Source: Methanotorris igneus Kol 5 (GTDB taxonomy: Archaea > AGJL01 > Methanococci > Methanococcales > Methanococcaceae). Taken from it: DNA of 64,000 nt. The notes under the pieces are model-generated. The model saw only the letters and a program-made list of their open reading frames with translations, had not been told where the DNA came from and did not search any database. The stretch lies in NCBI RefSeq assembly GCF_000214415.1, contig NC_015562.1:1302001-1366000 (forward strand). Direction: 5' to 3'. Of the stretch, positions 55,578 through 64,000 are shown piece after piece. The translations under genes and the position numbers were made by a program. Numbering within the stretch: position 1 is the stretch's first letter; every line of letters starts with the position of its first letter.

Positions 55578-56189
55578 ATGAGAAATGATAATAAACAAAT
55601 CAAAATTGATAATAATATCTATAAAGAATTAAAGGAAATTTCTGAAAAAATACAAAGTAAAGAAGTTCTTAATCCAATATCCTTAAGTTCTAAAATTGAA
55701 AAAGTAAGTAAGTACTTTAAAAATAAGAAAAAAGAGAAAGATAAAATTTTAGAAAAATTCTGGAATGAGGAGTTAAGCAGGCAGTTTTCAGCACCAATTT
55801 GTGCAAACTTTGCTGATGGGTGGAAAGAAGAAGATATAATTAAAAAAGCAATGCTACTTTCGATATATCTAAGACTTGATGGGTTAAAATCTTCTCAGCT
55901 TAGGAAGTTTTTAGATTTAGCAACTAATGTACATAACCTTATTAAATATCAAAAACATCAAAAAAATTTGCATGAGGAAATATTACCCAGAATAATAAAA
56001 ATGAGGTATATTTTAGCTTATCAAGCAGGAAAAGAAAGAACAGTTGAAAAACTCTATGCTGTCCTTGATCCAATGCTCCAAATACTCCAAAAAGCAGATG
56101 ATAATAACTTTAAAAAGAATTTTGGAAAGTTTTATGAATTTTTGCAGGCTATTGTTGCCTACCACAAATTCTTTGGAGGTGCTGACTAA
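55578..56189 (+). CDS. csm2: Csm2, small subunit of type III-A complex
   Basis: A 203-residue helical protein. The C-terminal part (LRLDGLKSSQLRKFLDLATN, MRYILAYQAGKERTVEKLYA) is typical Csm2, which forms the minor filament binding target RNA. The N-terminal 50-residue Lys-rich extension (KIEKVSKYFKNKKKEKDKIL) is longer than in most Csm2 proteins. The ATG at 55578 is preceded by GGAGGTGA. Confidence 0.9.
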   Translation: MRNDNKQIKIDNNIYKELKEISEKIQSKEVLNPISLSSKIEKVSKYFKNKKKEKDKILEKFWNEELSRQFSAPICANFADGWKEEDIIKKAMLLSIYLRLDGLKSSQLRKFLDLATNVHNLIKYQKHQKNLHEEILPRIIKMRYILAYQAGKERTVEKLYAVLDPMLQILQKADDNNFKKNFGKFYEFLQAIVAYHKFFGGAD

Positions 56190-57004
56190 TGAATAAAGAA
56201 TCCTATGATAAAAATAGGGCATTTTATGGCAAAATAATTCTTAAAGGAAATATTAAAGCAGTTACTGGACTCCACATAGGGGCTCAAAGAGAAGTTTCTG
56301 AAATAGGGGGTATTGATAATCCAGTTATAAAAGATCCTGTAACAGGCCTGCCTTACATTCCAGGGTCATCATTAAAGGGACGATTGAGGTCTCTGCTTGA
56401 GATTGCAGTAAATTCAAAGCAACCTAAAGAAAAGCAAGGCACTGGCGAGGAGAAGTTTTTTAATACGAAAGTACATAATATTTGGATTCATGTATGTAAA
56501 AAATACGATCATGCAATAGAATGTGAAGTATGTCGGTTATTTGGAGCAAGTGGGGAAGAGAACTTTCCATCAAGAGTTATTGTTAGAGATTCTCAATTAA
56601 CCGAAGAATGGAAAAAAAGATTTGAAAGTGGTGAAGTTTTTACTGAAGCAAAGGTGGAAACTGCAATTGATAGAATTACCTCAGCTGCAAGTCCAAGGCA
56701 GAGTGAAAGGGTTCCAGCGGGAGTGGAATTTGAATTTGAAATAATTTACAATATTGAAGATGAAAATTGGAAAGATGATTTAAAGAACCTTCTCAGTGCA
56801 ATGAAAATGCTTGAAGACTCTTATTTGGGGGGATCTGGTTCAAGAGGTTATGGAAAAATTAAATTCAAACTTAAAAATCCAATTTTTAGAAGCAGGGAGT
56901 TTTACTTTGGAAAGAAAGAGGAAGAAGAAATTGAACTCGATACAGAAGACATTAAGGAATTGTTAGATAAATTTGAAGAGGTATTTGGGAAAATAACCAT
57001 TTAA
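56189..57004 (+). CDS. csm3: Csm3, backbone RNase of type III-A complex
   Basis: A 271-residue RAMP protein. IGGIDNPVIKDPVTGLPYIP contains the catalytic Asp for target-RNA cleavage, SSLKGRLRSLLE the conserved RAMP helix, and GGSGSRGYGKIKFK the glycine-rich loop. CKKYDHAIECEVC with neighbouring His suggests a Zn site. The C-terminus has an acidic extension. Its ATG overlaps the csm2 stop (TAATG). Confidence 0.94.
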   Translation: MNKESYDKNRAFYGKIILKGNIKAVTGLHIGAQREVSEIGGIDNPVIKDPVTGLPYIPGSSLKGRLRSLLEIAVNSKQPKEKQGTGEEKFFNTKVHNIWIHVCKKYDHAIECEVCRLFGASGEENFPSRVIVRDSQLTEEWKKRFESGEVFTEAKVETAIDRITSAASPRQSERVPAGVEFEFEIIYNIEDENWKDDLKNLLSAMKMLEDSYLGGSGSRGYGKIKFKLKNPIFRSREFYFGKKEEEEIELDTEDIKELLDKFEEVFGKITI

Positions 57005-57015
57005 TGGTGAAGATA

Positions 57016-57948
57016 ATGCAGATGAAAGCAATAAAACTTTATTTTCAAACTCCACTATATATGGGTGGTGAAAGGGGGGCTATAATTCCAGTGCATTCTG
57101 ATACAATCTTTGGTGCCATAATAAATGCACTCATCTACCTTAATGTTGATATTGAACCTTTTGTTGGAGCATTTGAAGAAAATAGATTTTCAATATCCTC
57201 TGCATTTCCGTTTAGGGGGGAGAAATTATTTTTTCCAAAGCCATTTCATATCAATAGTTACATTAATAAAAAAATTGATAAAGACCCTAACTTGGAGGGC
57301 TACTTAAAGTTAAAAAAATTTAAGAAAAAGAAATTCTTTGACAAAGAAAACTTTGAAAAAATGATAAATGGCAAAATTCCAGATCTTGATGAGATAAATT
57401 ATGAAGAAAAGTATGGTTATAAAGTTGCAGATATCCCAAAAATTGTTCTTGACAGGATTACAGTAAATTCCCATCTCTACCATATTTCTCAGGTGTTTTT
57501 TGAGGATAATGCTGGCCTTTACTTTCTATTCCAAGGAGATGATGAAATTTTTAAAAATTACATAAAGCCGGCTATAAGGTTATTGGGGGATGAAGGTATA
57601 GGGGGCAAAAGAACTTGGGGACTTGGGAAGTTTAAACCTAAATTTGAAGATATTGCATTAAAAACTCAGGAATCTGATTTGTTTGTAACGCTTTCATTGA
57701 CCATTCCAAAAAATAAAAATGTTCTACATTTATGGGATTTTATTAAGAGAGGGGATTGGATTTTCACAAGAAATGGAAAGCCAAGAAGAAAGCCTACGAT
57801 AATGATGGTTAAAGAAGGTTCAATACTTAATAAAGACCCTGGGGAAATTATAGATTTAGATAACTATGGTAATTTTTCAGGTGAAATTGGACATAAAGTT
57901 TTGGTAAATGCAAAATCATTTTTAATTCCTGTGAGGTGGAAGCATTGA
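57016..57948 (+). CDS. csm4: Csm4, crRNA 5-prime-handle binding subunit
   Basis: A 310-residue RAMP protein: KLYFQTPLYMGGERGAIIPV, HSDTIFGAIINALIYL near the start and GDEGIGGKRTWGLGKFKPKF as Gly-rich loop. Csm4 caps the complex by binding the crRNA 5-prime tag and Cas10. The start at 57016 has GGTGA upstream, although ATG 57004 overlapping the csm3 stop is possible. Confidence 0.92.
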   Translation: MQMKAIKLYFQTPLYMGGERGAIIPVHSDTIFGAIINALIYLNVDIEPFVGAFEENRFSISSAFPFRGEKLFFPKPFHINSYINKKIDKDPNLEGYLKLKKFKKKKFFDKENFEKMINGKIPDLDEINYEEKYGYKVADIPKIVLDRITVNSHLYHISQVFFEDNAGLYFLFQGDDEIFKNYIKPAIRLLGDEGIGGKRTWGLGKFKPKFEDIALKTQESDLFVTLSLTIPKNKNVLHLWDFIKRGDWIFTRNGKPRRKPTIMMVKEGSILNKDPGEIIDLDNYGNFSGEIGHKVLVNAKSFLIPVRWKH

Positions 57949-59039
57949 AGCTTGAAATGCTCTCCCCTCTTCATATTGGTTCAGGAGAAACACTAACACC
58001 AGCAGATTTCATAGCTAATGAATCAGAAATAATTGTCTTAGATCTTAATAAGCTCTTTAATATGCTAATTTCAATAGGAGCCAACATTGATGAGATAACA
58101 GAGATTTTAGAAACTGAATCATATCCTTGGAAGAAAATTTTGAAAAAATATAATCTAAATCCAAAGGAATTTGAGAGATATTCCCTTAAACTGATAGGAA
58201 ACAAAGGAAAATACTCCATGCAAGTTAGAGCATTTATAAAAAGTGGAGGTTATCCCTACATTCCGGGTTCTTCAATAAAAGGGGCAATAAGGACGGCAAT
58301 CATGTATAAAATTGTTAAAAATAATCCAGAACTTTTAAATCAGGCAGTTAGAAAGTTATATAATGAAGTAAAAGATTTAAATTCAAGAGGTATTGGAAGA
58401 GTAATAAAAACAGCAGATAACTGGCTTGAAGCCCGAATTTTTGGATGCAATAATAGAGGCTACTATGAGCCGAAAAAAGATACCTTAAAGGGGTTAATTA
58501 TTAGGGACAGCGAAAGGATAAGCCCAAGAAAACTCAAAGTTTATGGAGTTTGGACAATTGGGGAAAGAGGTACAATTCCTCAGTACGTTGAAGGGTTGGA
58601 AAATGTTAAAATAGATTTTGAATTCACAATCGATGAAAACCTTCTTAAACTTAACTATGGGGAGTTTAATGGGACTTTAAAAGATATAAACTGGGAGTTT
58701 ATTGAAAATGCCCTTAGAGAGTTTTATGAGGAAGTGATAAAGGTTGAACTCAGGGAAATTCATAAGTATGGTAGGTATAGAGATGAGGTTTTGGAGTTCT
58801 ATCAAGATATGCAGATGAAGTTGGAGAGTGGAGAAATTCCAATAAGAATAGGTTGGGGAAGTGGATGGTATTCAACAACTCTTGGAGTTTTACTGAAAAC
58901 TCATCCAAATTTTGAAAATCTTAGAAGGAAGCTTGGCTTAGGGAGAAATCCAAAAACCAAGAAAATTGTGAATGATTTCCCAAAGACAAGGCGCGTAGCA
59001 AATAAAAAGCCATTGGGCTGGTGCTTCTTAAAGTGCTGA
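57945..59039 (+). CDS. csm5: Csm5, 3-prime-end subunit of type III-A complex
   Basis: A 364-residue RAMP protein starting (TTG) KLEMLSPLHIGSGETLTPAD, with GGYPYIPGSSIKGAIRTAIM and IRIGWGSGWYSTTLGVLL, the Csm5 signatures. It ends KKPLGWCFLKC, near the usual GWV end. TTG 57945 has AGGTGG five bases upstream and overlaps the csm4 stop (TTGA). It is the last gene of the operon. Confidence 0.92.
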   Translation: MKLEMLSPLHIGSGETLTPADFIANESEIIVLDLNKLFNMLISIGANIDEITEILETESYPWKKILKKYNLNPKEFERYSLKLIGNKGKYSMQVRAFIKSGGYPYIPGSSIKGAIRTAIMYKIVKNNPELLNQAVRKLYNEVKDLNSRGIGRVIKTADNWLEARIFGCNNRGYYEPKKDTLKGLIIRDSERISPRKLKVYGVWTIGERGTIPQYVEGLENVKIDFEFTIDENLLKLNYGEFNGTLKDINWEFIENALREFYEEVIKVELREIHKYGRYRDEVLEFYQDMQMKLESGEIPIRIGWGSGWYSTTLGVLLKTHPNFENLRRKLGLGRNPKTKKIVNDFPKTRRVANKKPLGWCFLKC

Positions 59040-59357
59040 CTATAAAAAATTGTTTTTTGGTTTTGAGAGTTTGGATTTTTCAAAAGGTGCTGGAAATAAA
59101 AGTGAAGATTTTTCATTGGGATTTATGAGGGGGTTTTAGCATTTTTAAATTTAATGAATAACAATTGCGACATTTAACTAATATTATGCCTATTTTTTTT
59201 AAATTGGGAATTTTAAACTTTTATCTAAAAAACTTTTTAAAAACTTTTTTCTTAGATGTAATTTTAAGGAAAAATTTTATATTGGTTTCACTATATTCTA
59301 TGCAAATAACATGTCTAAAAATACTAAGACCTAATTAAATTAAATAGGGTGATTATT
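59040..59357. other. Gap between csm5 and pscS
   Basis: Just after csm5, a stop-free stretch reads SADYKKLFFGFESLDFSKGA and GNKSEDFSLGFMRGF before TAG at about 59147-59149, without a start codon. It may be a relic of a gene end. The rest is AT-rich promoter DNA. Confidence 0.3.
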
Positions 59358-60500
59358 TTGGAGATTAATTTGGATAAGTATAAAAATCTCACAAGAAATT
59401 TTGAAAGGGGAATTATAAATCTAAATCCAATTCAGAGAGGAGGAATTTTACCAGTCGAAGCAAGAAAAGCAGTTTATGAGTTTTGGGACGGTTATAGTGT
59501 ATGTGATTACTGCGGTGGGAGGTTAGATGAGATTTCTACACCACCAATATGTGAGTTTTTAGAGGACTTTTCAAAGTTTGTAAATTTGGATATCTCAAGA
59601 CCGACACATGGAGCAAGGGAAGGAAAATTCATAGTTATGCACTCAATTTGTAATGAAGGGGATTATGTGGTTGTTGATGGGAATGCTCACTACACAACTT
59701 ATGTTTCTGCTGAAAGGGCAAGGTTGAATGTTGTAGAGGTTGAAAGTGAGGGATACCCAACATTTAGAATAAATCCAGAGAAATATAAAGAGGTTATTGA
59801 CAATTTGGAGGATAAAGGTAAAAATATAGGCCTAATTTTATTGACCCATGTCGATGGAAATTATGGAAATGTTAGCGATGCCAAAAAGGTTGGAAAGATA
59901 GCAAAAGAAAAGGGATATCCATTTTTATTGAACTGTGCTTACAGCGTTGGGAGAATGCCAGTAGATGGGAAAAAATTAAATGCTGACTTTATTGTGGCAT
60001 CAGGACATAAGAGTATGGCAGCATCTGGACCGTGTGGAGTATTGGCGTTTAGGGATGAATTTGCAGAGAAAATATTAAAAACCTCATCAAAATTCCCAGT
60101 TAAAGAAATTGAAATGTTGGGATGCACAAGTAGAGGATTGCCTATAGTTACATTAATGGCAAGTTTTCCACATGTAGTTGAGAGGGTAAAGAGATGGGAT
60201 GAAGAGGTTAAAAAAGCAAGGTATGTTGTTGAGGAGTTGGAGAAAATAGGATTTAAGCAATTGGGGGTAAAGCCAAAGGAACATGATTTAACTAAGTTTG
60301 AAACACCAGTATTAGATGAAATTGCTAAAAAAGATAAGAGAAGAGGATTCTTCTTCTATGAAGAGCTAAAGAAGAGAGGTATTGGTGGAATTAAGAGGGG
60401 AGTAACAAAGGAAATTAAAATGAGTGTTTATGGCTTAACATGGGAACAAGTAGAGTATGTTGTAAATGCTATTAAAGAGATTGTTGAAACCCATAAGTGA
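59358..60500 (+). CDS. pscS: Sep-tRNA:Cys-tRNA synthase
   Basis: PLP enzyme converting O-phosphoseryl-tRNA(Cys) to Cys-tRNA(Cys), the main cysteine source in these methanogens. The 380-residue protein has the essential Cys pair in SVCDYCGGRLDE, a third Cys in MLGCTSRG and the PLP Lys in VASGHKSMAASG (near 217). The start is TTG 59358 with GGGTGAT upstream (a GTG at 59349 overlaps it). The partner gene sepS follows 212 bases downstream on the same strand. Confidence 0.94.
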   Translation: MEINLDKYKNLTRNFERGIINLNPIQRGGILPVEARKAVYEFWDGYSVCDYCGGRLDEISTPPICEFLEDFSKFVNLDISRPTHGAREGKFIVMHSICNEGDYVVVDGNAHYTTYVSAERARLNVVEVESEGYPTFRINPEKYKEVIDNLEDKGKNIGLILLTHVDGNYGNVSDAKKVGKIAKEKGYPFLLNCAYSVGRMPVDGKKLNADFIVASGHKSMAASGPCGVLAFRDEFAEKILKTSSKFPVKEIEMLGCTSRGLPIVTLMASFPHVVERVKRWDEEVKKARYVVEELEKIGFKQLGVKPKEHDLTKFETPVLDEIAKKDKRRGFFFYEELKKRGIGGIKRGVTKEIKMSVYGLTWEQVEYVVNAIKEIVETHK

Positions 60501-60555
60501 TGATATTTGATGATAATGCTTTAAATAGAAATTGGAATTAAAATTGGTAATTTAA

Positions 60556-60654
60556 ATGGAATTTTTTAATAAAGGATTTAATTTTATGTTATTCAAGAAA
60601 GTATTGGGTGGGGACGTTAAAGAATACTGCAAAAAATTAGGTAGTTATAGTTAA
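60556..60654 (+). CDS. Possible 32-residue small protein
   Basis: A frame MEFFNKGFNFMLFKKVLGGD then VKEYCKKLGSYS lies between pscS and sepS. Composition is protein-like, with one Cys, but there is no clear ribosome binding site and no family. Confidence 0.2.
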   Translation: MEFFNKGFNFMLFKKVLGGDVKEYCKKLGSYS

Positions 60655-60712
60655 AAGATTTGTATATGCTTTGGAAGATGAAAATAGTAAAATAAGTATG
60701 TAAGGGGAAAAC

Positions 60713-62329
60713 ATGTTTGACAAAGAAAAAATTTTGGAAATGGCAAATAAGGATTTTGAGAAGGCATGGAGAGAAACAAAGAAGTTGATAAAGAGGAAAC
60801 ATGTTGATTTGAGATATCCGAGGATAAAACCCCACTATGGAAAACCACATCCAGTAATGGAGACCATAGAAAGATTGAGGCAAGCATATTTGAGGATGGG
60901 GTTTGAAGAGTATATAAACCCAGTAATTGTTGATGAGCAAGATATCTACAAGCAATTTGGGCCTGAAGCGATGGCAGTTTTGGATAGATGCTTTTATTTG
61001 GCTGGATTGCCGAGACCTGATGTTGGTTTGAGTGAGAGTAAAGTGGAAGAAATAAGAAAGTTAGGTATTGCTATTGATGATGAGAAAAAAGAGAATTTGA
61101 GGAAGGTTTTGCATCAATATAAAAAGGGAACTATAGATGGGGATGATTTGGTTTTTGAAATTGCAAAGGCATTAAATACAAGTAGTGAAATGGGTTTAAA
61201 GGTTTTAGAAGAGGTATTTCCAGAATTTAAAGACCTAAAACCAGAGGCAACAACACTAACATTAAGAAGCCACATGACCTCTGGATGGTTTATAACTGTT
61301 GGAGAGTTAATAAAGAAAAAGCCTTTACCATTCAAATTATTCTCAATAGATAGGTGCTTTAGAAGAGAGCAGAGAGAAGATAAAAGCCATTTAATGACTT
61401 ACCATTCTGCTTCATGTGTGGTTGTTGGGGAAGATGTGGATGTCGATGATGGAAAAATTGTTGCAGAGGGGTTGTTGTCCCAATTTGGATTTACAAAATT
61501 TAAATTCAAGCCAGACGAAAAGAAAAGCAAATATTACACCCCAGAAACACAAACAGAGGTCTATGCCTACCACCCAAAACTAAATGAGTGGATTGAGGTT
61601 GCTACATTTGGTGTCTATTCACCAATCGCATTGGCAAAGTATGGCATAGATGTGCCTGTTATGAATTTAGGTTTGGGTGTTGAGAGATTGGCTATGATTA
61701 TCTATGGATATGAGGACGTTAGGGAGATGGTTTATCCGCAATTCTATGACAATGTTTTGAGTGATAGGGAAATTGCGGGGATGATAAGGATTGACAAGTT
61801 ACCAATAACCAATGAACTCTATGCATTGACTGATGAACTTATTGATTTGTGTATAGCAAATAAAGATAAAGAAAGTCCATGCTCTGTTGAACTTAAAAAG
61901 GAAATCAACTTTAACAAAACCAAAAAAACTATAAAGATAAGAATATTTGAGAATGAAGAAGGTAAAAAACTACTTGGTCCTTCAATACTGAATGAGGTTT
62001 ATGTTTACGACAGCAATGTTTATGGAATCCCACAGAGTTTTGAAGGGGTTAAGAAGGAATATGTAGATATTTTAAAGAAAGCAAAAGAAGAAGGAGTCCC
62101 AACGGGAATAAGATATATAGATGGAATCTGTTATAAGATAACGGCAAAGATTGAGGATATGCTTGTAACTAACCAAAAAAATGCTAAGATAAGAGTTCCA
62201 ATTGTTAGAAGTTTGAGTGATATAAACTTAAAGATAGATGAACTTGCATTAAGGCAAATTATGGGAAGAAATAGGGTTATTGATGTAAGGGGACCAGTAT
62301 TTTTAAGTGCTGAGATTGAAATTAAGTAA
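60713..62329 (+). CDS. sepS: O-phosphoseryl-tRNA(Cys) synthetase (SepRS)
   Basis: Class II synthetase charging tRNA(Cys) with phosphoserine, the step before pscS. The 538-residue protein has motif 2 FSIDRCFRREQREDKSHLMT, motif 3 NLGLGVERLAMIIYG and the specific SHMTSGWFITV and ATFGVYSPIALAKYGIDVPV segments near the phosphate-binding site. The C-terminal part is the anticodon-binding region. The length equals that known for the family. GGGGA precedes the ATG. Confidence 0.96.
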   Translation: MFDKEKILEMANKDFEKAWRETKKLIKRKHVDLRYPRIKPHYGKPHPVMETIERLRQAYLRMGFEEYINPVIVDEQDIYKQFGPEAMAVLDRCFYLAGLPRPDVGLSESKVEEIRKLGIAIDDEKKENLRKVLHQYKKGTIDGDDLVFEIAKALNTSSEMGLKVLEEVFPEFKDLKPEATTLTLRSHMTSGWFITVGELIKKKPLPFKLFSIDRCFRREQREDKSHLMTYHSASCVVVGEDVDVDDGKIVAEGLLSQFGFTKFKFKPDEKKSKYYTPETQTEVYAYHPKLNEWIEVATFGVYSPIALAKYGIDVPVMNLGLGVERLAMIIYGYEDVREMVYPQFYDNVLSDREIAGMIRIDKLPITNELYALTDELIDLCIANKDKESPCSVELKKEINFNKTKKTIKIRIFENEEGKKLLGPSILNEVYVYDSNVYGIPQSFEGVKKEYVDILKKAKEEGVPTGIRYIDGICYKITAKIEDMLVTNQKNAKIRVPIVRSLSDINLKIDELALRQIMGRNRVIDVRGPVFLSAEIEIK

Positions 62330-62487
62330 TTTACTTAATTAGATTTTTTAATTCCATTTTAATGTATGCATCATAAAATATATATAATATAACAACAAAA
62401 CCTTCGTATTATGTAGGGTGGATATAGCATTCCACCAATTTAAGCAAACAGATATTTAAAATCTAAAGATAAAAGGAGTTGATTCAT

Positions 62488-62949
62488 TTGATAAAAAAAG
62501 GCGATAAAGTTAAGGTGCACTATATTGGAAGACTTGTAAATGGAGAAATTTTTGATACATCAATGGAAGACGTGGCAAAAGAAGAAGGTATCTACAATCC
62601 TGAGAGAGTTTATGAACCAATAGAATTCGTTGTTGGTGAAGGGGCTCTAATTGAAGGTTTTGAAGAAGCAGTTATTGGTATGGACATTGGGGAAGAGAAA
62701 ACTGTAACAATTCCTCCTGAGAAAGCGTATGGAGAAAGAAATGAAATGCTTGTTCAAAAAGTGCCTTTAAGTGCATTTGAGGGTGCTGACTTTGAGCCAG
62801 AGGAAGGTATGATGATACTTGCTGAGGGAATTCCTGCAAGGATCACTGAGGTTACAGATGAATATGTAACTTTAGACTTCAATCACGAATTGGCGGGGGA
62901 GGATTTGGTATTTACAATTATCGTTGTGGGTAAAGAAGATAATGAATAA
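62488..62949 (+). CDS. FKBP-type peptidyl-prolyl isomerase (SlyD-like)
   Basis: A 153-residue protein from TTG 62488 (GGAG nine bases upstream). It has an FKBP domain with the IF chaperone insert: [40 protein letters not shown], then [20 protein letters not shown] and [20 protein letters not shown]. It catalyses prolyl isomerisation and acts as a folding helper. An inverted repeat GGTGGA/TCCACC lies upstream at 62417-62436. Confidence 0.92.
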   Translation: MIKKGDKVKVHYIGRLVNGEIFDTSMEDVAKEEGIYNPERVYEPIEFVVGEGALIEGFEEAVIGMDIGEEKTVTIPPEKAYGERNEMLVQKVPLSAFEGADFEPEEGMMILAEGIPARITEVTDEYVTLDFNHELAGEDLVFTIIVVGKEDNE

Positions 62950-63135
62950 TTTGACAATTTCTCTATAATTTTTATTTTTATTTTTTCTGTATTTTTGAAT
63001 TTGAATAGGATTATTTTAATTTATTTTATTGAGTAATTTAAAAAATTTTAATCAGAAAACAGAGTAAAAATAATTAGGTTTGTTGAAAAAAGTAATTGTC
63101 TATTTTTAATAGCGTATTAATGTTTTTTTAATTTA

Positions 63136-64000
63136 TTATTTATTTTTTAACTCTCTTATAACTTCATCTACGATTTGTGGGGCTAATCCAATATAGGTTT
63201 TTGGATTCATTAACTCTTCTAATTCTTCTTTTGTTAAATATTTCATTACCTCTTCATTTTCTAATAAGACCTCTTTTAAATGTCTCTTTTCGTCATATGC
63301 TTTCATTGCACATTTTCTAACAACTTCGTGGGCTGTTTGCCTACCCATTCCTCTTTTCGCGAGTTCGATCATTATTCTCTCTGCCATGATAAGACCTTTT
63401 GTCAATTCAAGGTTTTTCTCAACATTCTCAATATTTACTCTTAACTTTTTAATCCCTTTAACTGCCAAAGTTAAGATGTGGTCTAATAAAACACATGCCT
63501 CAGCAAAGATACATCTCTCTGCTGATGAGTTTGTTAAATCCCTTTCTTCCCACAGGGGAATGTTGTCAAACTCTGCCAATGCCAAACTTTTAACGACTCT
63601 TGATAAACCACAAATTTGCTCAAATGTGATTGGGTTTCTCTTGTGTGGCATTGTTGAAGAGCCTGTCTGTTTTGTTGGGTCGAATTCTTCCTCTAATTCT
63701 CCAATTTCAGTTCTCTGCATGCTCCTAACAGTAACTCCAATCTTATTCAATGTTTGAGCAATTAAAGCGAGAAGTGCAATAAACTCTGCATGTCTATCTC
63801 TCTGAATAACTTGGTTGGATATTAAAACAGGATTTAATCCCAAAATTTCTCCGACTCTTTTATGCACTTCTAAACCTTTCTCACCAAGTGCTGCCATTGT
63901 TCCTACTGCACCAGTTATCATTGAAACACAAATCCTCTCTTTGCACTGCTCCAATCTCTCAATGTGCCTCTGTATCTCAGATGCCCATAAAGCGAATCTC
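63136..64000 (-). CDS. purB: Adenylosuccinate lyase, C-terminal part
   Basis: The reverse-strand frame enters from the right edge (RFALWASEIQRHIERLEQCK) and ends at 63136, so about 287 C-terminal residues are present. The fumarase-superfamily signature GSSTMPHKRNPITFEQICGL is complete, with the catalytic Ser loop. PurB cleaves SAICAR and adenylosuccinate in purine synthesis. It is convergent with the FKBP gene. Confidence 0.95.
   Translation of the reverse strand, partial: RFALWASEIQRHIERLEQCKERICVSMITGAVGTMAALGEKGLEVHKRVGEILGLNPVLISNQVIQRDRHAEFIALLALIAQTLNKIGVTVRSMQRTEIGELEEEFDPTKQTGSSTMPHKRNPITFEQICGLSRVVKSLALAEFDNIPLWEERDLTNSSAERCIFAEACVLLDHILTLAVKGIKKLRVNIENVEKNLELTKGLIMAERIMIELAKRGMGRQTAHEVVRKCAMKAYDEKRHLKEVLLENEEVMKYLTKEELEELMNPKTYIGLAPQIVDEVIRELKNK

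Noticed and set aside
60497-60515. Two TGATGA boxes after pscS that look like C boxes
   Set aside because: No CTGA D box at guide distance and the first overlaps the pscS stop codon, so no C/D sRNA is called.

Overview
The window comes from a hyperthermophilic methanogenic archaeon of the Methanocaldococcaceae (Methanocaldococcus or Methanotorris type). The DNA is very AT-rich. It carries methanogen-specific genes (mer, cofH, cimA, sepS, pscS, archaeal shikimate kinase, a hydrogenase-maturation protease, an archaeal Hfq), GGTGA-type ribosome binding sites, TATA-box promoters and a CRISPR repeat of the Methanocaldococcus kind. Gene order in several blocks (cofH onward; hfq to shikimate kinase; lonB-aldolase-UPF0147; dapA-rps17e-chorismate mutase) matches what I recall of M. 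jannaschii; that comparison is from memory. I saw no rRNA or tRNA gene.

Layout. 1-3606: start of mer, then cofH, a PUA protein, a HemK2-type methyltransferase and a NIF3 protein. 4018-15179: accessory cell-surface island on the minus strand, with a membrane-bound winged-helix regulator, a giant beta-helix glycoprotein, an anchor protein with a PIN-like tail and two further secreted proteins. Most of the giant gene and its downstream partner are clearly richer in G+C than their surroundings. 15407-15864: dead insertion sequence. 15907-43794: mostly core metabolism and information genes (hisE, ribH, lysC, cimA, dapA, aroQ, rpiA, cobS, shikimate kinase, prs, hflX, hycI, lonB), with r-proteins S17e and L41e. 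44032-51343: two CRISPR arrays flanking an intein-containing DNA polymerase D large-subunit gene. 51326-59039: a broken CARF-HEPN nuclease gene and an intact type III-A csm1-csm5 operon. 59358-64000: the two genes of tRNA-dependent cysteine synthesis (pscS, sepS), an FKBP isomerase and purB.

The most notable non-genic content is a family of modular palindromic elements (stems such as GGCAAAACC/GGTTTTGCC, GAAACTTT/AAAGTTTC, and GC-rich GCTTCGCT modules), often next to or inside MITE-like elements with TATAGTTGTTCG ends. They fill most intergenic spaces, sit inside both CRISPR arrays, form the end of one gene, and lie in frame within a DUF447-type gene. Other points of interest are the homogenised leaders and first four spacers of the two arrays, a likely C/D-box sRNA, an intein with an unusual Phe-Gln C-terminus and damaged endonuclease, and three genes whose best start codon appears to be ATA.
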